Part shown: piece by piece, positions 52,482 to 61,563 of the stretch | How positions within the stretch are numbered: position 1 is the stretch's first letter | Layout of the letters: each line of letters starts with the position of its first letter | Assembly (NCBI GenBank): GCA_019347675.1 | Contig: JAHWKW010000013.1 | Coordinates: 1 to 64,000 of the forward strand | DNA from: Actinomycetota bacterium | GTDB lineage: Bacteria > Actinomycetota > Nitriliruptoria > Nitriliruptorales > JAHWKO01 | DNA length: 64,000 bases | Reading direction: 5' to 3' | Program-made: the position numbers and the translations under genes | The notes under the pieces: model-generated | Seen by the model: the letters and a program-made list of their open reading frames with translations, nothing else | Database searches by the model: none | What the model was told of the DNA's origin: nothing

Positions 52482-53404
52482 GCAGTCCCTACGGGCAGAT
52501 GCTGCTGATCGCCAACCCGGTCGCGGGACGTGGCCGCGACGCGGTCGTGCCACGCCTGCGGCAAGCGCTGGCGGAACGGGGTCTGGACCACCGTGTGGTG
52601 ACGACCGAGGGTCCCGGCCACGCCGCGGCCCTGGCCCGTCAGGCGGTCGAGGAAGACGGGCTGCGGTTCGTGGTGGCCGTCGGCGGCGACGGCACCGTGC
52701 ACGAGGTCGTGAACGGGCTCGTCGACCCCCAGACCGGCCCGCGAGCCCCCGATGTGGTGTTCGGGGTGGTCCCGGCCGGGTCGGGGAGCGACTTCGTGCG
52801 GACCTTCGGCCTGGACCGCAGCCCCGAGCGTCTCGCCCGTCACCTGGATGGTGACCAGGTGTACCCCATCGACGTCGGCCGGGCGCGCCTGGCGAGCCGC
52901 CAGGGGCACGAACGTGCCGTGTGCTTCGCCAACATCGCCGAGGCCGGGTACGGCGGCGTGGTCGTTGACCGGGCCAACCGTCTGCCGCGGTTCCTGGGCC
53001 GGGGCCGCTACCTGGTGGGGATCTTCGCGGCGATCCGCCGGTTCGACCTCCAGGACATCCGCGTGGTGCTCGACCACACGGAGGTGACCGGTCGCTACTC
53101 CAACGTGGTGGTGGCCAACTGCCAGTTCTTCGGCGGGAACCTCAAGGTCGCCCCGCGGGCCCTGCCCGACGACGGGCGGTTCAACGTCCAGCTGTTCCGC
53201 GGAACCCCACGTGACGTGTTCCTGCTCACGCCGCGGATCCGCAAAGGCGAGCACCTCCCGCACCCGCAGATCCAGGAGTACCAGTCCTCACGCGTGCAGG
53301 TGCACAGCGCCACGCCCCTCCTGGTCGAGGCCGACGGCGAGGTCCTGGGCACGACCGACGCCGTGTTCGATCTGCTCCCGAGGGCGCTGGCGCTGAAGAT
53401 CTGA
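52478..53404 (+). CDS. Diacylglycerol/lipid kinase family protein (second copy)
   Basis: A 308-residue DAGK-family lipid kinase. LIANPVAGRG opens the domain, VVAVGGDGTVHEVVNG is the nucleotide loop (about 62-76) and GVVPAGSGSDFVRTFG the second motif; NIAEAGYGGVVV and VVVANCQFFGGNLKVAP complete it. The C terminus VEADGEVLGTTDAVFDLLP fits. The GTG start overlaps the Fe-S gene, giving a three-gene unit of oxidase, Fe-S partner and lipid kinase. Confidence 0.88.
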   Translation: MSSPYGQMLLIANPVAGRGRDAVVPRLRQALAERGLDHRVVTTEGPGHAAALARQAVEEDGLRFVVAVGGDGTVHEVVNGLVDPQTGPRAPDVVFGVVPAGSGSDFVRTFGLDRSPERLARHLDGDQVYPIDVGRARLASRQGHERAVCFANIAEAGYGGVVVDRANRLPRFLGRGRYLVGIFAAIRRFDLQDIRVVLDHTEVTGRYSNVVVANCQFFGGNLKVAPRALPDDGRFNVQLFRGTPRDVFLLTPRIRKGEHLPHPQIQEYQSSRVQVHSATPLLVEADGEVLGTTDAVFDLLPRALALKI

Positions 53405-53417
53405 GCGTCGGTCGGCC

Positions 53418-53852
53418 TCAGCGCCGCGCCGCTGCGGTCACCGGCTCCGGTTCGGCGATGATGTGGGTGACCGGCAGGTCGAACTGGCGCTCGACCCGGG
53501 AGGGCAGATCCATCCACAGCCAACGCGACAGCCCGGCCGGGAGCGTCGACAGGATGATGCCGTCGTAGTGGTCGCCGAGGAGCGCGTCGACGATGGCGTC
53601 AAGGGGTCGCTCGTCCCCGACCTCCCCGGTGACGTCGGCGTCGAGCCGAGAGAAGCGCTCCAACGCCCGGTCGAGACGGGCACGTGCGAGTGCCCGGGCC
53701 TGTCCGTCGGTGGCCACCAGGTGGTCTTGGGGGAGCGTGGCCGGTACCACCACGTAGAACGCACAGGGCCCCTCGGCGATGCGGCGCTGCATCTCGTCGA
53801 TGATGTGGTCTCCGCCGAGAGTCTGGTTGGCGACGATCAGGAAGCGTCGCAT
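53418..53852 (-). CDS. Small UspA-fold-like protein
   Basis: A 144-residue protein with the alternating strand/helix pattern of universal stress proteins: RRFLIVANQTLGG, FYVVVPATLP, VTGEVGDERPLDAIVDALLG and IILSTLPAGLSRWLWMDLPSRVERQFDLPVTHI. The last segment mimics the UspA ATP-binding C terminus (GxxGL-x9-S). GAGGAG precedes the ATG. The function is unknown. Confidence 0.65.
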   Translation of the reverse strand: MRRFLIVANQTLGGDHIIDEMQRRIAEGPCAFYVVVPATLPQDHLVATDGQARALARARLDRALERFSRLDADVTGEVGDERPLDAIVDALLGDHYDGIILSTLPAGLSRWLWMDLPSRVERQFDLPVTHIIAEPEPVTAAARR

Positions 53853-53961
53853 GACGGCTCCTCACGCGGGGATGCTCTCCACGCTACTCGCCACCGTCGG
53901 GTGGTCCAACGGGTGCCGACGGGGCCGTCGGGGGGGGCCGACGACCGCGAAGACCGACCCC

Positions 53962-55674
53962 TCAGGCGGTCCGACCCGCCTCCGCGGGCGCATCGAGCCA
54001 GTCCTTGTCGACCGGGACGATCCCGCGTTCGCGATCGACCTCTGCGATGTACGAGCGCAGCTCCGCGTCGCACTGCTCGCCGTTCCAGCCGCGCTCCTCG
54101 CCGAACGCCTGTGCCGCCCACCGGGCCGCATCACCGCCAGCGGCGCGATCGCGCAGGGATACCCGCAGTCGGCGCTGCAGGACGTCGTCGAGGGTGCGCG
54201 CGAGCTCGCGCTGCGCCGCCCAGCGCACCTCGCCCCTCAGGTAGGGCAGGTGCGGGAGCAGCCGGTCGCTCTCGCCGTGTTCGACGCAGAACACCGCGAC
54301 CGCGGCGGCTTCGTTGCCGTGACGGTGCAGCAAGGATCCCGCCAAGAAGGGGTCGACGTCGAGGATCCTGCACACCTCCTGCAGGCCCGCGAGGGCGTCA
54401 TCGACGCGCTCGCGCAGACCGATGGGGAGCCGGTCGGTGACGCATTCAGCCTTGGATCCTTCGGCCGCGACGATCCGATCGACGACGTCCTCGGCCATCT
54501 TGCGGAACGTGGTCAGCTTCCCTCCCGTGACCGTGATCAGCCCCGGCGGTTCCTCGAAGATCGCGTGCCGCCGCGACAGGTCCGCCGACGCGGCCGTCTC
54601 GCCCCGGCCGCGGAGCAGTGGCCGCAGGCCCGCCCACGCCCCCAGCGTGTCCGCGAGCGTGAGGTTGGTCCCGAACGACCAGTTCACCGCGTGCAGCAGG
54701 TACCCGGCGTGCGGGGCGCTCACCGTGGGCGCGTCGAGGGCGCCGTCGTAGCGCTCGTCGGTGGTCCCCACGATGACCTGCTCGCCCCACGGGATCACGA
54801 AGATCCGGCGACCGTCGTCCGCGCCCGACGGGATCAGTGCCGCGTCGCGGACCCGCACCACCTGCCGAGGGAACGTGACGTGGATCCCCACCGACGGGGT
54901 CAGCAGCGGCCGCTCCTCCTCCCGGGTCATGTCACGGACCCGATCGGCCCACACGCCGGTCGCGGAGACGACCCAGCGGGCGGTGACGTCGAGCTCGTCG
55001 CCGGTGAGCCGGTCGCGGATGGTCGCCCCGACGACGCGATCACCGAAACGCAGGAACCCGACCGCCTCGGCGTGGTTGACGACCAGCGCACCGAGCCGCC
55101 GGGCGGTCTGGACGACCGCCAGGGTCAGGCGGGCGTCGTCGGTCTGGCAGTCGTAGTAGCGGAACCCGCCCAGACCGATGCCGTTGACAAGGCCGGGGAC
55201 GGACGTCAACAGATCGGCGATGTCCAGTGCCCGGTGGCTGCGGACGTTGCGGCCGAAGGCCATCGCGTCGTAGATGGTCAGGCCCGCGCGCATCAGCCAC
55301 CGATCGGTGCGGTCGGCGACGGGGACGGCGAACCCGAGCGGACGGACCAGGTGCGGGGCGATCTGGCGCAGGAGGTTGCGTTCGCGGACGGCTTCGTGCA
55401 CCAGGCCGAACTCGCGTTGCTCGAGGTAGCGCAAGCCGCCGTGGACCAGCTTCGAGGATTTCGACGAGGTTCCCGACGCCAGGTCGGCGCGCTCCACCAA
55501 CGCCACGGTCAGCCCCCGTGAGGCGGCGTCCAACGCGATCCCCGCACCGGTGATGCCGCCCCCGATGATCAGCACGTCCAGGGGACTGCCGGCCGCGCGG
55601 TCGAGCGCATCCTCGCGATCGACCAGCGGCTCGACCGGGGGAACAGGGCCGGCGGGGCGGCCTGAGGGGGGCAT
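53962..55674 (-). CDS. glpD: Aerobic glycerol-3-phosphate dehydrogenase GlpD
   Basis: Membrane-associated FAD enzyme oxidising glycerol-3-phosphate to DHAP. The 570-residue protein starts with a Rossmann FAD motif, DVLIIGGGITGAGIALDAASRG, and has SGTSSKSSKLVHGGLRYL, the GlpD signature, then VVSATGVWADRVR, the C-terminal DAO domain and a Zn-free cap. GAGGAGG precedes the ATG. Its substrate or product links it to the lipid kinase and oxidase upstream, which is only inference. Confidence 0.93.
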   Translation of the reverse strand: MPPSGRPAGPVPPVEPLVDREDALDRAAGSPLDVLIIGGGITGAGIALDAASRGLTVALVERADLASGTSSKSSKLVHGGLRYLEQREFGLVHEAVRERNLLRQIAPHLVRPLGFAVPVADRTDRWLMRAGLTIYDAMAFGRNVRSHRALDIADLLTSVPGLVNGIGLGGFRYYDCQTDDARLTLAVVQTARRLGALVVNHAEAVGFLRFGDRVVGATIRDRLTGDELDVTARWVVSATGVWADRVRDMTREEERPLLTPSVGIHVTFPRQVVRVRDAALIPSGADDGRRIFVIPWGEQVIVGTTDERYDGALDAPTVSAPHAGYLLHAVNWSFGTNLTLADTLGAWAGLRPLLRGRGETAASADLSRRHAIFEEPPGLITVTGGKLTTFRKMAEDVVDRIVAAEGSKAECVTDRLPIGLRERVDDALAGLQEVCRILDVDPFLAGSLLHRHGNEAAAVAVFCVEHGESDRLLPHLPYLRGEVRWAAQRELARTLDDVLQRRLRVSLRDRAAGGDAARWAAQAFGEERGWNGEQCDAELRSYIAEVDRERGIVPVDKDWLDAPAEAGRTA

Positions 55675-55775
55675 CGGCGTGCCTCCTCGGTCGCAGCCGC
55701 ACCCGCTCGCGAGCCTAGCAGCCGGGGGTCACCGCTTCCGTACGATGCCGGCGGATCGAAGTCCGGAGAGACCCC

Positions 55776-56954
55776 GTGAGCGACGCTCCACAGGAGCGGC
55801 GCAAGCGTTCCCCGGGGAAGGCCCCACGCATGGGAGGTAATCAGATCAGCGACCACGCCGAGCGCCTGGCCCGCGCCCGTGCGGTCCTGCGCGCCCGTGG
55901 CCTCGACGCCTTCCTGGCAGGGCCATCCGCGGACCTGTTCTGGCTGGTCGGCTACCGCGCCCCGGCGCTGGAGCGGCTGACCATGCTGGTGGTCCCGGCC
56001 GAGGGTGACGCGACCCTGGTCGTCCCCGAACTGGAAGCGCCCCGCGCGGCAGCCAGCCCGGCGCCCGATGTCGCCGACGTGGTCACGTGGCCCGAGTCGG
56101 GCGACCCGGTCGGCGAGGTCCGCTCGTCGCTGGTGCGCGCCGAGGTCCCCGGCGACGCGGTGCTGGCCGTGCAGGACCGGTTGTGGAGCATGTTCCTGCT
56201 ACAGCTGCAGGACGCGCTCCCCGCGGCACGGTGGCGGACAGGCAGGGACGTCAGCCGCGACCTCCGCCTGCGCAAGACTCCCGCAGAGGTGAACCTACTC
56301 CGCGCCGCAGCGGCCGCGATCGACCGGGTCCACGCGCGTGTGCCCCACTTCGTCCGTCCCGGCCGAACCGAGGCGCAGGTCGGGCGTGACATCGCCGAAG
56401 CGATCCTCGAGGACCACGACCAGGTCAACTTCGTGATCGTCGCGTCGGGGCCCAACGGCGCGAGCCCCCACCACGAGGCCGGAGACCGGGTGCTGCAGGA
56501 CGGTGACGCGATCGTGGTCGACATCGGCGGAACCCGCGCCGGCTACTGCTCGGACATGACCCGCGACTACGTGCTGGGACGCATCCCCGACGGGTACGCG
56601 GAGCTGCATGGCGTCTTGGAGGAGGCCCAACGTGCCGGGGTCGACGCGATCCGAGCGGGCGTGGCGGCGGAGGAGATCGACCACACGTGCCGTTCGATCA
56701 TCGCGGCGGGCGGGTACGGGGAGCTGTTCACCCACCGCACCGGCCACGGCATCGGCGTCGAGGAGCACGAGGATCCCTACCTGGTCGCCGGGAACGACGA
56801 GCCGCTCGAGTCGGGGATGGCCTTCTCGGTGGAGCCGGGGATCTACGTCCCCGGCCGGTACGGGGCGCGCATCGAGGACATCGTGGTCGTCACCGAGTCC
56901 GGGGCGGAGCGGCTGAACCGACTCGACCGCGGCATCGTCGAGGTGGGAGGGTGA
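55776..56954 (+). CDS. M24-family aminopeptidase (Xaa-Pro dipeptidase-like)
   Basis: A 392-residue metallopeptidase with a creatinase-like N domain (ARAVLRARGLDAFLAGPSADLFWLVGYR) and pita-bread catalytic domain. The five metal ligands are in VVDIGGTRAGYCSDMTRDYV (two Asp), HRTGHGIGVEEHEDPY (His), SVEPGIYVPG (Glu) and GARIEDIVVV (Glu). An in-frame ATG at 55830 could be the true start; the GTG at 55776 has GGAGAGA before it. It is followed by an overlapping GNAT gene. Confidence 0.88.
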   Translation: MSDAPQERRKRSPGKAPRMGGNQISDHAERLARARAVLRARGLDAFLAGPSADLFWLVGYRAPALERLTMLVVPAEGDATLVVPELEAPRAAASPAPDVADVVTWPESGDPVGEVRSSLVRAEVPGDAVLAVQDRLWSMFLLQLQDALPAARWRTGRDVSRDLRLRKTPAEVNLLRAAAAAIDRVHARVPHFVRPGRTEAQVGRDIAEAILEDHDQVNFVIVASGPNGASPHHEAGDRVLQDGDAIVVDIGGTRAGYCSDMTRDYVLGRIPDGYAELHGVLEEAQRAGVDAIRAGVAAEEIDHTCRSIIAAGGYGELFTHRTGHGIGVEEHEDPYLVAGNDEPLESGMAFSVEPGIYVPGRYGARIEDIVVVTESGAERLNRLDRGIVEVGG

Positions 56955-57415
56955 TCGGACCGCCCGACCGGGAGGCGTCCGTGCAGGTGCGGCGGGCCCG
57001 GATCGAGGAGATCCGTCCGCTGGCCGAGGCGTATCGCGACGAGTCGTCGCAGAACACCGCCCCGTCGGACCCCCCGCAACCTGCCGGGGGGATCTTCTGG
57101 ATCGCCGAGGAGGCGGACGGCGGCGAACCACTCGGATACGCCGGTGGGACGCTCCGTCCGGGCGGGCTGACGATCGGCCCTGTCTACGTCCGGCCGGCCG
57201 CCCGCCGACGGGGGATCGGTGTGCAACTGCTCCGTGAAGTCCAGCGCTGGGCCGCACGCACCCGCATCCCCGTGGTGGAGGTTTCGGTCGCGGTCGACAA
57301 CGACGAGGGACGCGCCTTCCTCGAGGCGCGTGGGTACGTGCCGCGACGGATCCTGTTCTCTCCCACGCCCGAAGCCCGCCCTGACGCACCAGGTGCCGGG
57401 GCAGACACGCGGTGA
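56951..57415 (+). CDS. GNAT-family N-acetyltransferase
   Basis: A 154-residue acetyltransferase. The conserved A motif for acetyl-CoA is VYVRPAARRRGIGVQLLREVQRWA (about 85-108), and the C-terminal B motif is ALGY-like (VDNDEGRAFLEARGYVP). The N-terminal RRARIEEIRPLAEAYRDES is the typical alpha1. The GTG start overlaps the M24 stop. Substrate is unknown. Confidence 0.85.
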   Translation: MIGPPDREASVQVRRARIEEIRPLAEAYRDESSQNTAPSDPPQPAGGIFWIAEEADGGEPLGYAGGTLRPGGLTIGPVYVRPAARRRGIGVQLLREVQRWAARTRIPVVEVSVAVDNDEGRAFLEARGYVPRRILFSPTPEARPDAPGAGADTR

Positions 57416-57723
57416 ACGGCGACCAAAACATCGACCGCAAGGCACGGCGCGCCTGGCGCATCGCCGGGTACGGCACGCTCGTGGTGGGAAGCGGCCTCGC
57501 GGCCGCGGGGGGGACGCGCGGCGCCTCGGGCGAGACCGGGATGGTGCTGTTCCTGCTGGGGGCGCTCGTCGCGTGCGGCGCCGGGACGCTGTACGCGATC
57601 GTGAGCGGGGCGGTCGACCAGATCCGCGACCAGCCGGTCGGACGCGCCCGGTTCCGGGCCGCCGTCGCGCTGGGCGCGCTGACGATGCTGCTGCCGTTGC
57701 TGCTGGTCGGTGCCGCGCGCTGA
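57412..57723 (+). CDS. Small membrane protein
   Basis: A 103-residue protein with three hydrophobic segments (YGTLVVGSGLAAAGG, MVLFLLGALVACGAGTLYAIV, FRAAVALGALTMLLPLLLVG) and a short basic N terminus. No family was recognised. It overlaps the GNAT gene by four bases, so it is part of the same transcript. Confidence 0.6.
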   Translation: MNGDQNIDRKARRAWRIAGYGTLVVGSGLAAAGGTRGASGETGMVLFLLGALVACGAGTLYAIVSGAVDQIRDQPVGRARFRAAVALGALTMLLPLLLVGAAR

Positions 57724-57794
57724 CTGCGGTCCCGGCGTCCGTCACCTTGCTGGCAGAGCGACCGGGCTTGTAGGCCGCGACGACACGACGTTGG

Positions 57795-57800
57795 TAGCCT
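57795..57800 (+). promoter_or_regulatory. -10 element (TAGCCT)
   Basis: TAGCCT lies 24 bases before the TTG start at 57825, in the 101-base gap after the small membrane gene. GGAG at the start of the gene supplies the ribosome site. Confidence 0.35.
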
Positions 57801-57824
57801 CGACTCGCCCGTGGTCGGAGAACG

Positions 57825-58877
57825 TTGACGCTGAGCGACGCGATCGGCGTGTCCCGCTCGAGCGAGCCTGCGGGGGTGTTGCCGCGGGACGCGTGGCGGC
57901 TGGACAACCATCCTGACCTCCGCCCCGGTGAAGCCCGGCTGGACGTCGAGTTGCTGCGGCTCCCCGCCGGGCTGCTCACCCACCTGCGCGACACCGTGGC
58001 GGACGAGCCCGGTGCCCGCCGGGCCGTGCTGCTCGAGACGGTGGCGGAGCGCGGCAAGCTGCAGGCACCGCACGGCGGGAGCGACGGGAGCGTGGTCGGA
58101 CGTGTGGCGGCCAGCGCCGATCACCCGTCCGGTGTCGCGCCGGGGCGACGGGCGGTCGCGGCCGCCACGCTGGGAAGCGTCCCGTTGTGGCTGCGTCACA
58201 TCGCCGCCTGGGACGGGATGTCACCCATCGTGCCCGCCACCGGCCACGCGATCGTGCTGCCGACCACACCGCTGGCGGTGGTCCGCGACGATCTCGACAC
58301 CGCGGTCGCTGTCAGCGCCGCGGAGACCGCCCCGGTGGTCGCTGCTCTCCGCCGGTTGGTCGCCGTCGACGGCCGTGTCGCGCTGCTGGGTGGTACCGGC
58401 GGGGCCGGGGCGGTGGCAGGGGTCGCCGCACGAGAGGCTGGGGCCACGTCGGTGGCGGCCACCGCCGCGACGCTGCGCGACGCTCGCCTGATCGAGCACG
58501 TCGGGGCTGCCACGCCGGTGGTGTGCGACCCCGGCGACGCGGTCCAGGCAACGCGTTCGCTGGGCGCGGTCCTCGGTGGACCCGCCGACGTCGCCGTGGC
58601 CGTTGCGGGCGCGGTGGCGGCCGCGGCGCTCACCGTCCGGGTCGGCGGGACGGTGGTCGTCGCCCCCTCCAACGACACGCTCGCCGACGTGGCAGCGTCA
58701 GTGCGTGCCGTCGGTCGCGACATCCAGCTGCTGCTGGCCGGCGGGCACGTCGCCGGAGAGGTGGCACTCACCCTCGACCTGGTGGGGGAGTACCCGCGGC
58801 TGAGGGCCGTCATCGCCTGGCACACGGGGACAGGGACCGATCCCACGCTCGGCGCGGCCCAGCGGAGACGGCCGTGA
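57825..58877 (+). CDS. kdd: L-erythro-3,5-diaminohexanoate dehydrogenase-like enzyme (Kdd)
   Basis: A 350-residue zinc-free MDR-type dehydrogenase. The N-terminal AGVLPRDAWRLDN and ETVAERGKLQAPHGGSDGSVVG parallel the KDD enzymes of lysine fermentation (family pattern 'GVLPQ ... ERGKMQNPVTGSGG'). A nucleotide-binding segment is VDGRVALLGGTGGAGAVAGVAAREAGA. In the pathway it deaminates 3,5-diaminohexanoate after lysine aminomutases. No KamA, KamD/E or Kce gene is in this window, so the substrate may differ. The TTG start has GGAG close by. It overlaps the amidohydrolase by four bases. Confidence 0.62.
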   Translation: MTLSDAIGVSRSSEPAGVLPRDAWRLDNHPDLRPGEARLDVELLRLPAGLLTHLRDTVADEPGARRAVLLETVAERGKLQAPHGGSDGSVVGRVAASADHPSGVAPGRRAVAAATLGSVPLWLRHIAAWDGMSPIVPATGHAIVLPTTPLAVVRDDLDTAVAVSAAETAPVVAALRRLVAVDGRVALLGGTGGAGAVAGVAAREAGATSVAATAATLRDARLIEHVGAATPVVCDPGDAVQATRSLGAVLGGPADVAVAVAGAVAAAALTVRVGGTVVVAPSNDTLADVAASVRAVGRDIQLLLAGGHVAGEVALTLDLVGEYPRLRAVIAWHTGTGTDPTLGAAQRRRP

Positions 58878-60460
58878 CCGCAGCTGCCCGCGGCACCCTC
58901 CTCGTCGCCGACCGGGTCGTCACGCTGGGCCACGGCCGCACCGAGGCACACGCCGTCCTGGTCCGCGGCAAGCGCGTGGTGTGGGTCGGAGACGATCCGG
59001 CTGCGGCGCCGCAGCACGCTGCCCGGTTCGAGCTGCCGGGATGCACCTTCGGCCCGGCGTTCGTCGACGCGCACGCGCACCTGACGATGACCGGGCTGTC
59101 GCTGACCGGACTCGACCTGTCGCAGGTCGCCAGCGGCGCGGAGCTGCTGCACACGGTTGCGACGTACGCGCAGGTGCACACCGGCCGGGTGCTGTGGGGC
59201 CACGGCTACGACGACCACGACTTCCCCGACGCGCTTCCGTCCGCAGACCAGCTGGCGGACGTCACCCCGCACTGCGCGGTGTACCTGACCAGGACCGACA
59301 GCCACTCCTGCCTGGTCGACCGCCACACGCTGGCCGCCGCGCCGCTGGCGCGGGCCGCCGGTGTCGAGCGCGATCCCGACGGGCGCCAGACCGGGGTGCT
59401 GCGGCGCGAGGCGCACCGCATCGCACGCCGCTGGGCGTTGGGTGCGATAGCCGAAGGCGACCTCACCGCCGCCCGCGAGACTGCGGCGGGACACACGGCC
59501 TCGTTGGGGATCGGCTGCGTTCACGAGATGGGCGGCCCGGACATCATGGGGACCGGAGATTTCGACGCGTGGATCACCGACCGCTGGCCGGTCGAGGTGA
59601 TCGGGTACTGGGGCGACCTCGACCTCACGTTCATCGCCGAGCGCGAACTACGCCAGGCCGGCGGCGACCTCTTCCTCGACGGGTCGCTGGGATCGCACAC
59701 CGCGGCGTTGGAAGCCCCGTACGCCGACGCGCCGTCGGAGAACGGCCTGCTGTTCCACTCCGACGACGAACTCGTCGAATCCTTCCGGGACGCGACCCGG
59801 TCGGGGGTCCAGGTCGGGGTGCACGCCATCGGCGATGCCGCGATCCGCCAGGCGGTGCGCTGCTGGCAGGCGGTCAACGCCGAGCTCCCCGACTACCTGC
59901 ACGGTGAGATCCGTCGCCTCCGCCACCGGCTCGAGCACGCCGAGGTCCTCCCCCCCAATCTGCTGGCCGCGATCGCGGAGCTCGGTTTGGTCGCCAGCGT
60001 GCAGCCGGCCTTCGAGGCGACCTGGGGTCGCCCCGGTGGGATGTACGAGCGTCGCCTGGACCCCGCACGCCGCGAGTGGATGAACCCCTACCGCGCGTTG
60101 GCCGACCTGGGTGTGCCGCTGGCGTTCGGCTCCGACGCCAACGTGACCCCCATGGACCCCTGGAGCGGCGTCCACGCGGCCGAGCATCGCCACCACCGCC
60201 GGCACGAGCTGTCCCGACTCGAGGCGGTCAGCGCGAGCTGCCTGGGTGGCCGTTACGCCGCCCGCCAGGACCGCGTCTCGGGCGTGGTCCGGGCCGGGAT
60301 GCGTGCCGACCTGGCCGCGTGGGAGGGGGATCCATTCGAAGCCGACGATCCGCGCGGTGCCCGGTGCGTGCTCACGATCGTGCGCGGGCGAGTCACCCAC
60401 GGCGATGCACCACTGCCGCGCTGGGACGAGGAGCCCGGCGACACGCCGCTGGGGTCGTGA
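58874..60460 (+). CDS. Amidohydrolase family protein (YtcJ-like)
   Basis: A 528-residue amidohydrolase of the composite-domain, metal-dependent type. Signatures are the HxH metal site DAHAHLTMTG, EMGGPDIMG, DGSLGSHTAAL, HAIGDAAIRQAVRCW and HRLEHAEVLPP, with FGSDANVTPMDPWSGVHAA as last ligand. The pattern is that of YtcJ/NfdA-like exo-enzyme relatives that hydrolyse N-substituted amides. The GTG start overlaps kdd (GTGA), so it is co-translated with it. Confidence 0.83.
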   Translation: MTAAARGTLLVADRVVTLGHGRTEAHAVLVRGKRVVWVGDDPAAAPQHAARFELPGCTFGPAFVDAHAHLTMTGLSLTGLDLSQVASGAELLHTVATYAQVHTGRVLWGHGYDDHDFPDALPSADQLADVTPHCAVYLTRTDSHSCLVDRHTLAAAPLARAAGVERDPDGRQTGVLRREAHRIARRWALGAIAEGDLTAARETAAGHTASLGIGCVHEMGGPDIMGTGDFDAWITDRWPVEVIGYWGDLDLTFIAERELRQAGGDLFLDGSLGSHTAALEAPYADAPSENGLLFHSDDELVESFRDATRSGVQVGVHAIGDAAIRQAVRCWQAVNAELPDYLHGEIRRLRHRLEHAEVLPPNLLAAIAELGLVASVQPAFEATWGRPGGMYERRLDPARREWMNPYRALADLGVPLAFGSDANVTPMDPWSGVHAAEHRHHRRHELSRLEAVSASCLGGRYAARQDRVSGVVRAGMRADLAAWEGDPFEADDPRGARCVLTIVRGRVTHGDAPLPRWDEEPGDTPLGS

Positions 60461-61057
60461 CGATCACGCGAGCAGCGTCCGGGCGGTCGGGCCGCCGTCC
60501 CGACGCAACCGGATGGTCGTGCGGTCCGCGCTCCCCGGTGTCCACACCACCCATACCCCCGGTGACCTGCGACGATGCCGCTGGCGAGGTCGTTGTCGCG
60601 CCGCAGAAGACGTCGGTCACAGGCCGCCGGCCGGGCGACTCTTGACGTGATCTGAAGCGGCCAGCATCCTGCTGGCGTTGGTTCGTTCGGCGCCCACCGG
60701 GGGCGGACGCGACGGAGCGGGGGACCGGGGGTGTTGCGCAGCGGAGCGGTCGCGAGCGACCAGTCAGCGCCGGCCCAGGCCGACCCGGCCGCCGTGGGGA
60801 CCGCCACCAACGCACGTCGCGTCCCGGCGGCATGCTGGAAGGACCGACGACCTAGCGCAGCGGGCTTAGTAGACAACGCCGGCGGGCCTCCGCTTCCCGC
60901 CTGAGCGGCACCAACGGCACGCTGCGCGCACCGTTGAAGGCCCCGGGGCGACCCGGGGCCTTCGGCGTCGGACCGGGAACAGCGACCACCGCGCCGACGT
61001 TGCCTGCCGTGCACGGGCCTGGTACGACAGCCGCTCACCAACGAGGAGAACCCTTCC
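60461..61057. other. Intergenic region with terminator-like hairpin
   Basis: No gene is supported in these 597 bases; all open frames have chance-like composition. A strong hairpin (60936-60963) stands near the right, followed by the leader of the DUF4193 gene with ACGAGGAGAA just before it. The region has no recognisable RNA gene. Confidence 0.4.
60936..60963. terminator. Perfect 12-base hairpin
   Basis: Arms GAAGGCCCCGGG and CCCGGGGCCTTC pair around a GCGA loop. No U-tract follows, but in GC-rich actinobacteria such stems often terminate transcription. It would end the upstream transcripts, or on the other strand insulate the DUF4193 gene. Confidence 0.6.
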
Positions 61058-61483
61058 GTGGGACGCAAGGTCAGCCCGACCCGGACGGTCGACGACTTCC
61101 ACATCACCAACGACGTTGACGACGACGTGCGCGACGACGAGTTCCTCGACGCAGACGACGACCTCGACGACGATCTACTCCCCGGGGACGACGACGAGGA
61201 GGACGAGGTCCTCACCGATGCGGACGACGACGTCCTGGCCGAAGACGACACCGACACAACCGAGGACGTCGAGGTCCCACTCGCCACGGTCGACCAGGAC
61301 GAGGATGACGATGAGGACGCCGACGCGGACGTCCTCGTCCGCGTCGTCGAGGACGACGAGGAAGACGAGCAGGATGTCGACGGTCTCCGCGAGGGAGAGT
61401 TCATCTGCAGTTCCTGCTACCTGGTCAAAGGACCGACCCAGCTCGCCGACGCCAAGAAGATGATCTGCCGCGACTGCGTGTAG
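61058..61483 (+). CDS. DUF4193 acidic zinc-ribbon protein
   Basis: A 141-residue protein of unknown function found across Actinobacteria. The first 110 residues are almost all Asp, Glu, Val and Thr (e.g. DVDDDVRDDEFLDADDD). The C-terminal 30 residues are a zinc ribbon with CSSCYLVKG and CRDC. AGGAGAA precedes the GTG start. It is the last gene before lnt, and its stop lies 80 bases before the assigned lnt start. Confidence 0.82.
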   Translation: MGRKVSPTRTVDDFHITNDVDDDVRDDEFLDADDDLDDDLLPGDDDEEDEVLTDADDDVLAEDDTDTTEDVEVPLATVDQDEDDDEDADADVLVRVVEDDEEDEQDVDGLREGEFICSSCYLVKGPTQLADAKKMICRDCV

Positions 61484-61563
61484 CCGCAGCGCTCGTCCTG
61501 GCGGTCGCGGCCGGCGTCGCGGGGTGGGCGGCACACCCGCCCGTCGCCGCCTGGCCGGCCTCG

